From contig NZ_JANHMQ010000001.1 in the NCBI RefSeq assembly GCF_024609325.1, forward strand, positions 248,001 to 312,000: a stretch of DNA of 64,000 nucleotides. Reading direction: 5' to 3'. Positions within the stretch are counted from its first letter, which is position 1. Each line of letters opens with the position of its first letter. Shown here piece after piece: positions 29,434 through 37,933 of the stretch. A program made the translations under genes and the position numbers. The DNA is from Geothrix fuzhouensis. GTDB lineage: Bacteria > Acidobacteriota > Holophagae > Holophagales > Holophagaceae. The notes under the pieces were generated by a model. It made no database searches, had not been told where the DNA came from, and saw only the letters and a program-made list of their open reading frames with translations.

Positions 29434-30042
29434 ATGCCTTCGCTCTTGAAGTTCACGGGTGGTGTTGCGGCTGCCTGCCTGCTGGCCGGGGTCGGGTGTG
29501 CCTTCACGACGGAGACCATCCACATCGAGTATCCGGCGCCCGTTTCCGTCGAGAAGATCAAGGGGGCGGAGGCCATCAAGGTCAAGGTGGAGGTCAGGGA
29601 TCTGCGGTCGAAACCCACACGGGAAGTGGCCAAGAAGATCAACGGTTTCGGTTCGGAGACGGCCTCCATCTTCAATGACGAGGATGTGCAACTGCTCGTG
29701 AAGCGCTCGGTCGAGACCGAACTGCGGGCCCGCGGGTACAACCTCGAAGGCGGCAAGGTGCCGCTCCAGATCGAGTTGTTGACGTTCATGCATCGCTACA
29801 ACGCCGGGTTCTTCTCCGGTGACAGTCAGGCCGAAGTGAGCTTTGTGGTGCGGGTCAGAGATGCCCAGGGGAAGGAGCTCTACACTGATACCTTCATGGA
29901 TGTCTTCAAGCATGCGATCGGGTACGCCGGTGGCGGCAATGTGAAGCAGGCTTATGAACAGGCCCTCCCAGGCGCCATCCGGAAGCTCATGGGCAAGGCG
30001 GAATTCCACGCAGCTCTGGCCAAGGCAGCGGAAGGCTCCTGA
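29434..30042 (+). CDS. YajG-like putative lipoprotein
   Basis: 202 residues with AGGAGGAG about 5 bases before ATG 29434. The N-terminus is a signal with an imperfect lipobox (LLAGVGC, Cys22). The body (KIKGAEAIKVKVEVRDLRSK, DVQLLVKRSVETELRARGYN, VSFVVRVRDAQGKELYTDTF) resembles the YajG/DUF-type lipoproteins whose function is unknown. A TATAAT at 29400-29405 may be its -10 box, though no -35 at the right distance is clear. Confidence 0.7.
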   Translation: MPSLLKFTGGVAAACLLAGVGCAFTTETIHIEYPAPVSVEKIKGAEAIKVKVEVRDLRSKPTREVAKKINGFGSETASIFNDEDVQLLVKRSVETELRARGYNLEGGKVPLQIELLTFMHRYNAGFFSGDSQAEVSFVVRVRDAQGKELYTDTFMDVFKHAIGYAGGGNVKQAYEQALPGAIRKLMGKAEFHAALAKAAEGS

Positions 30043-30052
30043 ACACCCGCTA

Positions 30053-30964
30053 TCAATCCTTTGACGTCTCGTTTTTCACGCCGCTGACCACATGCCCCGT
30101 GGGTCCTACTTTGGCGGCGGTGTCGCAGTAGCCGGTCTGGTCGTCGAAGAAGAAGTCGGGTTCGAATTCACGAAGGAAGTCGGCCTTCTCCAGGCCGCCC
30201 AGGAACATGGCCTCGTCCACCTGGATGTTCCAGGCCATGAGCGTACGGATGGCGCGCTCGTGGGCAGGGGCGCTGCGGGCAGTGACGAGGGCGGTGCGGA
30301 TGCGCATGGGCGCGTCCGTGCCCATGTCCTGCAGAGGCTGCAGGGCCTGGAGCAGGGGCTTGAAGGGGCCGGGGGGCAGGGGGATCGCCGCCCGTTCGAT
30401 TTCGTGGGCCTGGAAGGCCGCCAGGCCGCCCTGGGCATACACGCGCTCCGCCTCGTCGCTGAACAGCACGGCGTCACCGTCAAAGGCGATGCGGATCTCG
30501 TCCGAATGCCTGTCGGCGGCCAGGGTGCTGTCCGGATAGACCCGAGCGGCGGCGAACCCCGCGTTGAGGGCGGCGCGGACGTCTTCCTCCTTGGCGGAGA
30601 GAAACAGGTTCGCGCCCAGGGAGGTGAGGTAGGGATAGGGATTCCGGCCCCGGGTGAAGACGCCGCGCTCCAGCTGGAGGTTCGACTCCTGGGCGCTGCG
30701 GAAGACCCGCAGGCCACTCACCGGATCGTTGCGCGAGAGGATCACCACGGCCACGCGGTTCTCCCCCTCGGTATTGAAGGCCAGCAGCTTCTTCACCAGC
30801 GGAAACGCCACGCCTGGCTTGGCGGGCATATCCAGTCGCGAGAGCTGGAGCTCCATGTACGCCCGGTCGTCGGCTTCCTCGAAGACCCGGTTCTCCTCCT
30901 CGAAGTCGAAGAGCGCGCGGCTCGAGATGGCCACCACAAGCTTACCTTCCAGGGATTTGGGCAT
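30053..30964 (-). CDS. 5'-nucleotidase (cytosolic 5'-nucleotidase I-like)
   Basis: 303 residues from ATG 30964 (MPKSLEGKLVVAISSRALFD). The sequence follows the PF06189-type 5'-nucleotidase: ISSRALFDFEEENRVF (HAD-like motif position with D), VAVVILSRNDPVSGLRVF, FDGDAVLFSDEAE, then ALVTARSAPAHERAIRTL and FDDQTGYCDTAA near the end. It would remove phosphate from nucleoside monophosphates in the cytosol. It is a single gene convergent with the YajG-like one. Confidence 0.85.
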   Translation of the reverse strand: MPKSLEGKLVVAISSRALFDFEEENRVFEEADDRAYMELQLSRLDMPAKPGVAFPLVKKLLAFNTEGENRVAVVILSRNDPVSGLRVFRSAQESNLQLERGVFTRGRNPYPYLTSLGANLFLSAKEEDVRAALNAGFAAARVYPDSTLAADRHSDEIRIAFDGDAVLFSDEAERVYAQGGLAAFQAHEIERAAIPLPPGPFKPLLQALQPLQDMGTDAPMRIRTALVTARSAPAHERAIRTLMAWNIQVDEAMFLGGLEKADFLREFEPDFFFDDQTGYCDTAAKVGPTGHVVSGVKNETSKD

Positions 30965-31024
30965 GCACCAGGGTAGCTCGGGAGGAATAGACAGGACATC
31001 TGGAACCGGAGATGTCGCGGATTC

Positions 31025-31164
31025 CGCAGATGAAATGAAAGGAGGAGATGAGAACCACCAAGAACACAAAGGGCACAAAAATAGTTTTTGTGTTCTTTAT
31101 GGCCATGGCTTTCCCTTTCTTCCCCCCTGCGGAACGCCCGATCAGCCACCGGATTTCATCTGCG
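31025..31164. repeat. Nested imperfect palindrome between genes
   Basis: Outer arms CGCAGATGAAAT (31025-31036) and ATTTCATCTGCG (31153-31164) enclose inner arms AAGAACACAAA (31060-31070) and TTTGTGTTCTT (31087-31097). The left half is purine-rich and the right half pyrimidine-rich. It fills most of the 233-bp gap between the 5'-nucleotidase and the NifS-like gene. Similar patches occur at 36357 and 44862. Confidence 0.6.
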
Positions 31165-31198
31165 CGATCTGCGCCATCTGCGGTTGAATGTCTTCTCT

Positions 31199-32233
31199 AT
31201 GGACCGCCTCTACTTCGACGCCAACGCCACGACGCCGCCCCATCCCGACGTGGTGGAGGCGGTACGGCGGGCGATGGTGGAGGACTGGGCCAACCCCACC
31301 AGCACGCACCGGGAGGGCCAGCGGGCGCGGTTCCGCCTCGAGGAGGCCCGCCGGGAACTCGCGACACTCCTGAAGGTGGCGCCGGGAGAGCTGGTGATCT
31401 GCGCCAGCGCCACCGAAGCCCTGCACCTGCTCATCCGCGGCCTTCACCCGGCCCTGGGGGACCGGCCTGCGGCGGTGTTCCCGGGGGAGCACAGCGCCTG
31501 CCTGAACCCCCTGCGGGACTGGTCGCGGGTGAGTTGGCTGCCGGAGATTCCCGTGGACTGCGCCACGGTGGTGCAGATGGCCGCCAGCAACGAGACGGGG
31601 ATCCTCTACGGGATGCCGACCGTGCTGGATGCGGTCCGCGTCAAAGACTGCTGCCAGGCCTGGGGCAAGGTGCCCGTGGACCTGTCGGACTGCGATGCCG
31701 CCGTGTTCAGTGGCCACAAGATGGGCGGCCCCAGGGGCGCGGCCCTGCTGTGGATGCGGCCTGGCCTGCCCTGGGAGCCCGTCATGGAAGGCCCCCAGGA
31801 GCGCCGCCGGCGGGGCGGCACGGAGGATCTTCCCGCCATCCTGGGCCTGGCAGCAGCGGCGCGTCACTTGACGGAGCGTCAAGCCCAGAACGGCGCATTG
31901 GCCTCGGTTCGCGATGCTTTCGAGGGGGAAATCACCGCCTGGGGTCGCGACATCGAGGTCATCGGCCAGGGCTCGCCCCGTCTGCCGAATACAAGTTGCG
32001 TGCTGTTCCGGGGCCGCAACGGCGAGGCCCTGCAGGTGGCCCTGGATCTGGCGGGCTTCGCCGTCAGCACCGGCAGCGCCTGTCACAGCGGGGCGGTGAA
32101 GCCCAGTCATGCAATCTTGACCTTGGGGTATAGTTCGGACGACGCGCGATCGGTGCTTCGCTTCTCGATGCTCCCAGACGCGCGGCCCGACGAAGTGGAG
32201 GCCCTGGTGGCCGCCCTCCGGCGGTTGACATGA
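31199..32233 (+). CDS. NifS-like cysteine desulfurase / class V aminotransferase
   Basis: 344 residues from ATG 31199; shorter than typical NifS/IscS (about 390-400). PLP enzyme marks: FDANATTPPHPDVVEAV at the start, ASATEALHLL, MAASNETGILYGMP, the Lys174 Schiff-base motif SGHKMGGPRG, RRGGTEDLP and the catalytic loop STGSACHSG with Cys295. It would release sulfur from cysteine for Fe-S or thio-tRNA use. No scaffold (iscU/sufU) is adjacent. It is preceded by a palindromic repeat and followed 33 bp later by a transporter gene. Confidence 0.9.
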   Translation: MDRLYFDANATTPPHPDVVEAVRRAMVEDWANPTSTHREGQRARFRLEEARRELATLLKVAPGELVICASATEALHLLIRGLHPALGDRPAAVFPGEHSACLNPLRDWSRVSWLPEIPVDCATVVQMAASNETGILYGMPTVLDAVRVKDCCQAWGKVPVDLSDCDAAVFSGHKMGGPRGAALLWMRPGLPWEPVMEGPQERRRRGGTEDLPAILGLAAAARHLTERQAQNGALASVRDAFEGEITAWGRDIEVIGQGSPRLPNTSCVLFRGRNGEALQVALDLAGFAVSTGSACHSGAVKPSHAILTLGYSSDDARSVLRFSMLPDARPDEVEALVAALRRLT

Positions 32234-32266
32234 GCCCCTAGGAAGGCCATCAGGCGCGGAGCGAGC

Positions 32267-33949
32267 ATGATCGAGCGGACCCTCTTCTTCTTCGCGCAGA
32301 ACCCGCTCCTGATGCTGTTCGCCGTGGTGGCGCTGGGCTACCCCATCAGCAAGATCCGCATTGCCGGGGCCTCCTTTGGCATCGCCAGCATCCTCTTTGC
32401 AGGCATCGCCCTGGGGGCACTGGTCATGGCGCCGGGCCTGGATCCGGGCCTCAAGAAGGACATCTCGCGGGAGATGAAGCTGGTCTACGAACTGGGCCTG
32501 GCGGTGTTCGTCTACGCCATGGGGCTCTCCATCTCCCACAGCTTCTGGGCCGCCTTCAGCCGCGAGGGCATGCAGAAGAACGCCGTGGTCTTCCTCGTGA
32601 TGGTCACCTCCACGCTCTTCGTCGTACTACTGGCGCGGATCATGGGCTTCAACGCCCGCTACGCCGCGGGCCTGCTCACTGGCAGCTTCACGAACATGCC
32701 CGCCCTGGCGGGCGTCATCGAGCGCGTGAAGTCCATGGGCGCAGGGCCCCTGGAGCTGGCCCAGCCCACGGTGGCCTCGGCCATAGCCTACCCCATCGGC
32801 GTGCTGGTGCCCATGCTGGTCATCCTCGTGAGCCCGCGGCTCTTCCGCGTGAACCTGCAGGCGGAGGCGGACGGCCTCAAGGACTACCAGACCGGCCATC
32901 ACAAGCTGGAGGTGTGGACGCTAAGGGTGACGAAGCCTGAGGCGGAGACCCTCACGAAGCGTGAGATCCGCACGGCCGGCCGGTTCCAGGTGGTCTTCGG
33001 GCGCGTGCTGCGCAACGCGGAGCTGCTCCTGCCGGGGCCGGATTTCCGGCTGAAGCTGGGCGACCTGGTGACGGTGGTGGGGTCGCCGGACGATCTCGTC
33101 CGGGTGGCGGCCCTCATCGGGGAACGCAGCCATGTGGAGCTGGACCGGGACCAGAGCGCGCTGGACGCCACGCGGGTCTTCGTCTCCAACTGGGATGTGG
33201 TGGGGGTGCCCCTCGGCAAGCTGGACCTGGTGAACAAGCGCCAGGCCATCATCACCCGCGTGCGACGGGGGGATCTCTGGTTCGTGCCGGCGGGCGACAC
33301 GGTGCTGGAACTCGGCGACCGGGTTCGCGTCACCACCCGCCGGGACAACATCGAGGCCATCGAGGCCTTCTTCGGGGACAGCTACCGCGCCCTCAGCGAG
33401 GTGAGCTTTCTCACCTTCGCCATGGGCCTGGCGGCGGGCCTGGCGCTCGGGCAGGTGCCCATCCCCTTGGGCCACGGCATCGTGTTCAAGCTCGGCTTCG
33501 CGGGCGGACCCCTGGCCGTGGCCCTCATCCTCGGCCGCTTCCACCGGATCGGCCCCCTGGTCTGGAACTTCCCCTACAGCGCCAACCACACCATCCGCCA
33601 GTTCGGGCTGGTGCTGTTCGCGGCGGGCATCGGCGTGATCTCCGGCGAGGGCTTCCGGGCCATCGTCTCCGGCAATGCCGGCGTGCTGCCCCTCTTTCTG
33701 GGCGCGGCCTTCCTGGTCTGCCTGATGGCCGATTCGCTCACCATGCTGATCGGGCACAAGGGTTTCGGCATCCCCCTCAACGTGATGTTCGGCATCGTGG
33801 CGGGCACGCACACCCAGCCGGTGGTGCTGGGGTACGCGAACCACCAGACGGGCAACGAACTGCCCAACGTGGGCTTCGCCACGGTGTATCCGCTGGCCAC
33901 CATCCTCAAGATCGTCCTGGCGCAGGTGCTGCTGGCGCTGATCCGCTGA
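32267..33949 (+). CDS. AspT/YidE-YbjL family antiporter (AAEx) with TrkA-C domains
   Basis: 560 residues. Two membrane halves, each with about five helices (first about 10-190, second about 375-555), flank two soluble TrkA-C-like domains (ELRV-type strands, LGDLVTVVGSPDDLVRVA and LGDRVRVTTRRDN). The halves carry the family's repeated motifs (AAGLLTGSFTNMPALAGV; AGTHTQPVVLGYAN). AspT-type members exchange aspartate for alanine, but most chromosomal YidE/YbjL proteins have unknown substrates. It starts 33 bp after the NifS-like gene and ends one base from the convergent phosphodiesterase gene. Confidence 0.88.
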   Translation: MIERTLFFFAQNPLLMLFAVVALGYPISKIRIAGASFGIASILFAGIALGALVMAPGLDPGLKKDISREMKLVYELGLAVFVYAMGLSISHSFWAAFSREGMQKNAVVFLVMVTSTLFVVLLARIMGFNARYAAGLLTGSFTNMPALAGVIERVKSMGAGPLELAQPTVASAIAYPIGVLVPMLVILVSPRLFRVNLQAEADGLKDYQTGHHKLEVWTLRVTKPEAETLTKREIRTAGRFQVVFGRVLRNAELLLPGPDFRLKLGDLVTVVGSPDDLVRVAALIGERSHVELDRDQSALDATRVFVSNWDVVGVPLGKLDLVNKRQAIITRVRRGDLWFVPAGDTVLELGDRVRVTTRRDNIEAIEAFFGDSYRALSEVSFLTFAMGLAAGLALGQVPIPLGHGIVFKLGFAGGPLAVALILGRFHRIGPLVWNFPYSANHTIRQFGLVLFAAGIGVISGEGFRAIVSGNAGVLPLFLGAAFLVCLMADSLTMLIGHKGFGIPLNVMFGIVAGTHTQPVVLGYANHQTGNELPNVGFATVYPLATILKIVLAQVLLALIR

Positions 33950-33950
33950 G

Positions 33951-35123
33951 TCAGCGGGCGAGCAGCGTCGCCACGGGCTTTCCGTCCGGAGCCTGCGCCC
34001 ACCGGATGCCCAGCCACGATGCCGCGGTGGGGGCGATGTCCCAGGCGGGCACGTCCGCCAGGGGACCCCGGCCCGCGCCCAGCACCACCAGCCAGGACCG
34101 CATGGGCAGGGATTCCGGGGCGTAGGCATGGGCGCCGGCGCGGCCATGACGCTCGGATTCATCCTCGCGGCTGCTGCGGGCCTGGGAGAGCCAGGTGCCC
34201 AGGGGGGCCAGGACGACCACATCCCCCACCCGCGGACTCGCACCCAGGTGGTAGTGGGCGGGCACCGCTTCGCGGGGCCAGGCCTTCAGGCCGGCTTTCC
34301 GGAGGCGCGCCAGGGCGCGGGCCATGTCTCTGGGTTGTTTCAGGTAGACGTATGCGCTGCCGCCGTGGGTGATGAGATCCACCGGAATGCCGTCGAGGAC
34401 GCTCGGCAGGTGCACGCGGCGCTTCATTGGGACCATGCCGTGGTCCGCCGTGAGGATCACCCGGAGGCCCGGATGGGCGGCCACCATGCGGGCAAGCCAG
34501 GGGGCGAGTTCGGCGTCGAGGGCGCGCAGCTTGGCCAGGGCCTCGGGACTGCGGGGGCCGTGCAGATGGCCCTCCTCGTCCGTTCCGGACAGGTAGGCCA
34601 TGACCAGGCGGGCTTCATCCGCCAGGGCCGCTTCGCAGAAGGCCAAGCCCTCCGTGTCCGGCACGCCGAGCTTGAAGGGCTGCATGCGCCAGGGGGTCAC
34701 ACCCTCCCAGGGGCCGTTGGAACCGACCCAGTGGAAGACGGCCGTGCGGACCCCGCTACGGGTGGCGGCCACCCACAGCGGCTCCCGCAGGATGTCTTCC
34801 ACCCGGTTGGCCGCCGCGACGCGCTGGCGATCCTCCGGGCGGAGGTAGCCGTTGGCCACGACGCCGTGGTGCTCGGGCCAGCAGCCGGTGGCCAGGGTGA
34901 CGTGTCCATTGAAGGTCGTGGCGGGGAAGGGTGGGAGCACCGCCCCCTGCCGGCCCTGCTGCGCCAGGGCCCAAAGTTGCGGCATGGTGTCCGGCCGGAA
35001 CTGATCGGCGCCCAGGCCGTCTTCGCTGATGAGCAGCACCGGGCTTGCGGTGGGAGTCGGTGGACTGCCGGCCCGGACGGGGAAGAAGGCGAGCAGGACG
35101 GCAAGCAGGGCGGAGCAGCGCAT
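33951..35123 (-). CDS. Secreted alkaline-phosphatase-superfamily phosphodiesterase
   Basis: 390 residues with a signal peptide (MRCSALLAVLLAFFPVRAGS). The type I phosphodiesterase/nucleotide pyrophosphatase pattern is visible: metal Asp in VLLISEDGLGADQ, catalytic Thr in FPATTFNGHVTLATG, HHGVVANGYL, YLSGTDEEGHLHGP, and ILTADHGMVPMKR. It would hydrolyse phosphodiester or pyrophosphate bonds outside the cytoplasm; the substrate is not set by sequence. Single gene, stop one base from the transporter stop. Confidence 0.88.
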   Translation of the reverse strand: MRCSALLAVLLAFFPVRAGSPPTPTASPVLLISEDGLGADQFRPDTMPQLWALAQQGRQGAVLPPFPATTFNGHVTLATGCWPEHHGVVANGYLRPEDRQRVAAANRVEDILREPLWVAATRSGVRTAVFHWVGSNGPWEGVTPWRMQPFKLGVPDTEGLAFCEAALADEARLVMAYLSGTDEEGHLHGPRSPEALAKLRALDAELAPWLARMVAAHPGLRVILTADHGMVPMKRRVHLPSVLDGIPVDLITHGGSAYVYLKQPRDMARALARLRKAGLKAWPREAVPAHYHLGASPRVGDVVVLAPLGTWLSQARSSREDESERHGRAGAHAYAPESLPMRSWLVVLGAGRGPLADVPAWDIAPTAASWLGIRWAQAPDGKPVATLLAR

Positions 35124-35153
35124 CCTTCCAGCCTAACAAGCTACCCTGGACCC

Positions 35154-36344
35154 ATGAACACGCCCCGCTGGCCCTACCCCTTGCTCCGTCTGAAACCTGG
35201 CAAGGAGACCATGCTCTCCAAGCGCCATCCCTGGGTGTTCTCTGGGGCCTTGGCCCAGCCATCGGACGCCCACCTGGTGCGCCTCGCCGATGATTCAGGC
35301 CAGGTGCTCGGCGTGGGTACGGCCAGCCCCGCGAGCCCGCTGGCGGCGCGGATCTTCCGCTTCGAGGACGCGCCCCTGGACGAAGCCTTTTTCCGCTCGC
35401 GGTTCGAATCGGCTTTGGCCCTGCGCAAGGCACTGGGCCTGTGGAACCCCGAAGGAGGCTGTCGCTGGATCTTTGGCGAGGGCGACGGCCTGCCGGGCCT
35501 GGTCGTGGATCGCTACGCCCATGCCCTGGTGCTCCAGGTGGGCACGGCGGGGCTGGAGGTGCTGCGCGACACGTGGTGGCCCATCCTCTTCGAGCTGGGG
35601 AAGCGTGAAGGCATCGCCGCCTTCGTGGAGCGCAGCCAATCCGGCCGCCGGGAGGAGGGACTCGAGCCCGTGAATCGCCTGCTCAAAGGCAGCCTTGCGG
35701 GGCCTGTGACGGTGCACGAGGGCGCTGCACGGCTCGGCGTGGACCTCCTGCGGGGTCAGAAAACAGGATTCTTCTTGGACCAGCGGGCCCACCGGCTGCA
35801 GGTTGGCGCCCACGCCGAGGGCTGCCGCGTGCTCAACACCTTCGGCTACACCGGCGGATTCAGCATCCACGCGGGTCTGGGCGGCGCCTCGCAGGTGGCC
35901 ACCCTGGACATCAGCACCCCGGCCCTGGACCAGGCGGAGCGCGACTGGGCCGCCAACGGCCTGGATCCCGCGGTCCACGTCCGCATGGAGGGCGATGCCT
36001 TCGAGCTGATGCGCCAACTGGAGCCCGGCGGTTGGGACCGCGTCATAGTGGACCCGCCCGCCTTCGCCAAGCAGCGCAAGGATGTGGACAAGGCCTTCAA
36101 GGCCTACAAGGACGTCTACCGCCTCGGTGCCCGGGCCACAGCGCCCGGTGGCATGCTCTGGGTCTTCTCCTGCAGCCAGCACCTGGACCGCACCCGCTTC
36201 CAGGAAGCCGTCTGGACCGCCCTGCTCGAAGCCGGTCGCGAAGCGCGCGTCCTGGCACACCTCGGCCAGCCCGCCGACCATCCCTACTCGCTGAACCATC
36301 CCGAAGGGTTCTACCTCAAGGGGCTGTGGCTGAGCTTGTCCTGA
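35154..36344 (+). CDS. RlmI-like 23S rRNA methyltransferase
   Basis: 396 residues from ATG 35154. A PUA-type RNA-binding domain lies at the N-terminus (LKPGKETMLSKRHPWVFSGA); the central part has GGCRWIFGEGDGLPGLVVDRY; the Rossmann methyltransferase has VLNTFGYTGGFSIHAG (motif I region), MDISTPALDQAE-type DISTPAL, and VIVDPPAFAKQRKD (motif IV). Such enzymes (RlmI/RlmK C-domain) make 5-methylcytosine in 23S rRNA. It stands alone, divergent from the phosphodiesterase with 30 bp between starts. Confidence 0.92.
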   Translation: MNTPRWPYPLLRLKPGKETMLSKRHPWVFSGALAQPSDAHLVRLADDSGQVLGVGTASPASPLAARIFRFEDAPLDEAFFRSRFESALALRKALGLWNPEGGCRWIFGEGDGLPGLVVDRYAHALVLQVGTAGLEVLRDTWWPILFELGKREGIAAFVERSQSGRREEGLEPVNRLLKGSLAGPVTVHEGAARLGVDLLRGQKTGFFLDQRAHRLQVGAHAEGCRVLNTFGYTGGFSIHAGLGGASQVATLDISTPALDQAERDWAANGLDPAVHVRMEGDAFELMRQLEPGGWDRVIVDPPAFAKQRKDVDKAFKAYKDVYRLGARATAPGGMLWVFSCSQHLDRTRFQEAVWTALLEAGREARVLAHLGQPADHPYSLNHPEGFYLKGLWLSLS

Positions 36345-36356
36345 ACGGAATGGGAT

Positions 36357-36450
36357 AAGCGGAGGAGAGCGGAAAAGCGGAGGAAAGCGGAATACGAGAG
36401 GGCCTGTTTCAGTTCTCCGCTTTCCTCAGTTCCTCACCTCTCCTCCGCTT
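36357..36450. repeat. Nested purine/pyrimidine palindrome between genes
   Basis: Outer arms AAGCGGAGGAGAG (36357-36369) and CTCTCCTCCGCTT (36438-36450); inner arms GAGGAAAGCGGA (36380-36391) and TCCGCTTTCCTC (36416-36427). The left half is a run of AGCGGA units. It lies between the convergent RlmI-like gene and ttcA and could fold into a long hairpin. Confidence 0.65.
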
Positions 36451-36476
36451 CCTTCCATTCCTTTTCGATGGCCAAA

Positions 36477-37328
36477 TCAGCCCAGCCGCTCCACGGCCTC
36501 GTCGACGCCTGTGGCATGCAGGGCGCCGAGCTTCAAATCCAGCAGGTGGCTCAGCTTCACGTTGCCCATGGCGCCGAGCATGGAGGCCTTGAGGCGGGGG
36601 ATGCTGCCTTCCATGGAAGCGATGAGTTCCTTCACCTGCTTGCGGCGGCTCTCCAGGCTGGAGCAACCGCAGAGAGGGCAGCCGCAGGGCACGATGGGGA
36701 AGCCGCGCAGCCAGGCGTAGCGCTGCAGGTCCTTCTCCTCGCAGGTGCCCAAGGGGCGTATCACCGTGTTGGCACCATCGTCGCTCACCAGGCGCAGAGG
36801 CATGGTGCTGAGGCGGCCTTCGAAGAACAGGTTGATGAGCAGCGTTTCGACGAGGTCATCCAGGTGATGGCCCAAGGCGATCTTCGTGTAGCGGTGCTGC
36901 TTGGCGAAGGAATAGAGCACGCCGCGCCGCAGCCGAGAGCAGATGATGCAGGGCAGCTCCTCTGGCTTGCTGCGCACCATCTTGTCGATGGGGGCGAGGA
37001 TGATGTGGTGGGGCACGCCCAGTCGCTCGCAAGTCTCGGCGATGGGATCGGGGTTGAACTGCGGGAAGCCGGGATCCACCGTGACGGCTTCAACCGTGAA
37101 GTCGACGGGTGCCCGCTTGCGCAGCCGCTCCAAGACATCGAGCAAAGCCCAGGAATCCTTGCCACCGCTCACGGCCACCAGAATGCGGTCGCCCTCTTCG
37201 ATGAGCTGGTAGGCCGCGTTGGTCTCACCCACACGGCGGGCGAGCTTCTTTTCCAGCTGGGGCAAGGTCTTGAGCTCAGCCTCGGTGGGTGGCAGGGCCA
37301 GGCTGGGAAGGGCGCAGGGATTACTCAC
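36477..37328 (-). CDS. ttcA: tRNA 2-thiocytidine(32) synthetase TtcA
   Basis: 283 residues. PP-loop SGGKDS at 54-59 (AVSGGKDSWALLDVLERL), the cluster-binding C127-x2-C130 in LPCIICSRLRRG, LGHHLDDLVETLLINLFF and a third Cys site in PIVPCGCPLCGCSSL, as TtcA uses a [4Fe-4S] cluster. It thiolates cytidine 32 in some tRNAs. It lies 13 bp downstream of the Rrf2 regulator on the same strand, so a shared link to sulfur or Fe-S supply is plausible. Confidence 0.94.
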   Translation of the reverse strand: MSNPCALPSLALPPTEAELKTLPQLEKKLARRVGETNAAYQLIEEGDRILVAVSGGKDSWALLDVLERLRKRAPVDFTVEAVTVDPGFPQFNPDPIAETCERLGVPHHIILAPIDKMVRSKPEELPCIICSRLRRGVLYSFAKQHRYTKIALGHHLDDLVETLLINLFFEGRLSTMPLRLVSDDGANTVIRPLGTCEEKDLQRYAWLRGFPIVPCGCPLCGCSSLESRRKQVKELIASMEGSIPRLKASMLGAMGNVKLSHLLDLKLGALHATGVDEAVERLG

Positions 37329-37341
37329 AGGAAGGCTGACC

Positions 37342-37848
37342 CTACATCACGCCGCAGGCTTTGCGTTCGCCGCGGACGATCTGTCCCTGGACATCCTTCA
37401 CGTACTCGGGGCAGGTGCAATCGGGACAAGTGTTGCTGGAGGTCTCAGAGCACAGGTCGGCGAAGGTCACTTTCTCCATGAAGGCGGAGATATGGTCTGA
37501 GAGGCGGTTCCAAAGCATGAGGCTCATGCGCTCATCGGCCATGAGGGCTTGATTCGCGGCCTTGGGATCTTCCTTGGCTACGGCATAGAAGCTGCTGTCC
37601 GTGAGGCGAAGGACCTCGCCCACACTCACCTGGTTGCAGGGCCGTGTGAGGATGTACCCGCCTTTGGGGCCGCGCACACTGGCAACGACACCGGCTTTTT
37701 TCAATTTGTTGAAGATCTGTTCGAGGAAGGGCAGGGAGAGCTTCTGGCGCTCGGCGATGACGTGCAAGGGTACCGGCTGGCCATGGCTGTGGTGGGCCAG
37801 GTCAAACAGGGCCTGCATGCTGTACCTGCCTCGGGCCGAGATCTTCAC
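37342..37848 (-). CDS. Rrf2/IscR-family transcriptional regulator
   Basis: 168 residues from GTG 37848 (VKISARGRYSMQALFDLA), with GGAG about 8 bases upstream. The winged-helix Rrf2 domain is clear (IAERQKLSLPFLEQIFNKLK, VRGPKGGYILTR). The C-terminal third carries many Cys (LCSETSSNTCPDCTCPEYV and ERKACGVM), fitting an Fe-S-sensing regulator of the IscR type, though the spacing differs from classic IscR. It directly precedes ttcA. An imperfect palindrome in its own promoter region suggests autoregulation. Confidence 0.9.
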   Translation of the reverse strand: MKISARGRYSMQALFDLAHHSHGQPVPLHVIAERQKLSLPFLEQIFNKLKKAGVVASVRGPKGGYILTRPCNQVSVGEVLRLTDSSFYAVAKEDPKAANQALMADERMSLMLWNRLSDHISAFMEKVTFADLCSETSSNTCPDCTCPEYVKDVQGQIVRGERKACGVM

Positions 37849-37878
37849 GAAAAATGCTCCAGGTTCCAGGCTAGTATT

Positions 37879-37897
37879 CCTGAGTGAATGAGTCAAG
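37879..37897 (-). promoter_or_regulatory. Possible Rrf2 operator in its own promoter region
   Basis: On the minus strand CTTGACT-CATTC-ACTCAGG: an imperfect palindrome with 5 of 7 pairs matching, resembling the GACT-N5-AGTC core of IscR-type sites. It lies 31 bp upstream of the regulator start. TTGACT could also be a -35 box. Confidence 0.3.
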
Positions 37898-37933
37898 TTT
37901 ATCGCATGGCTAGACTGGAACCCGGAGATCCCC

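Noticed and set aside
36357-36395. Tandem AGCGGA units considered as a CRISPR or VNTR array.
   Set aside because: The units are 14-18 bp, imperfect, with no spacers, and are part of a palindrome.
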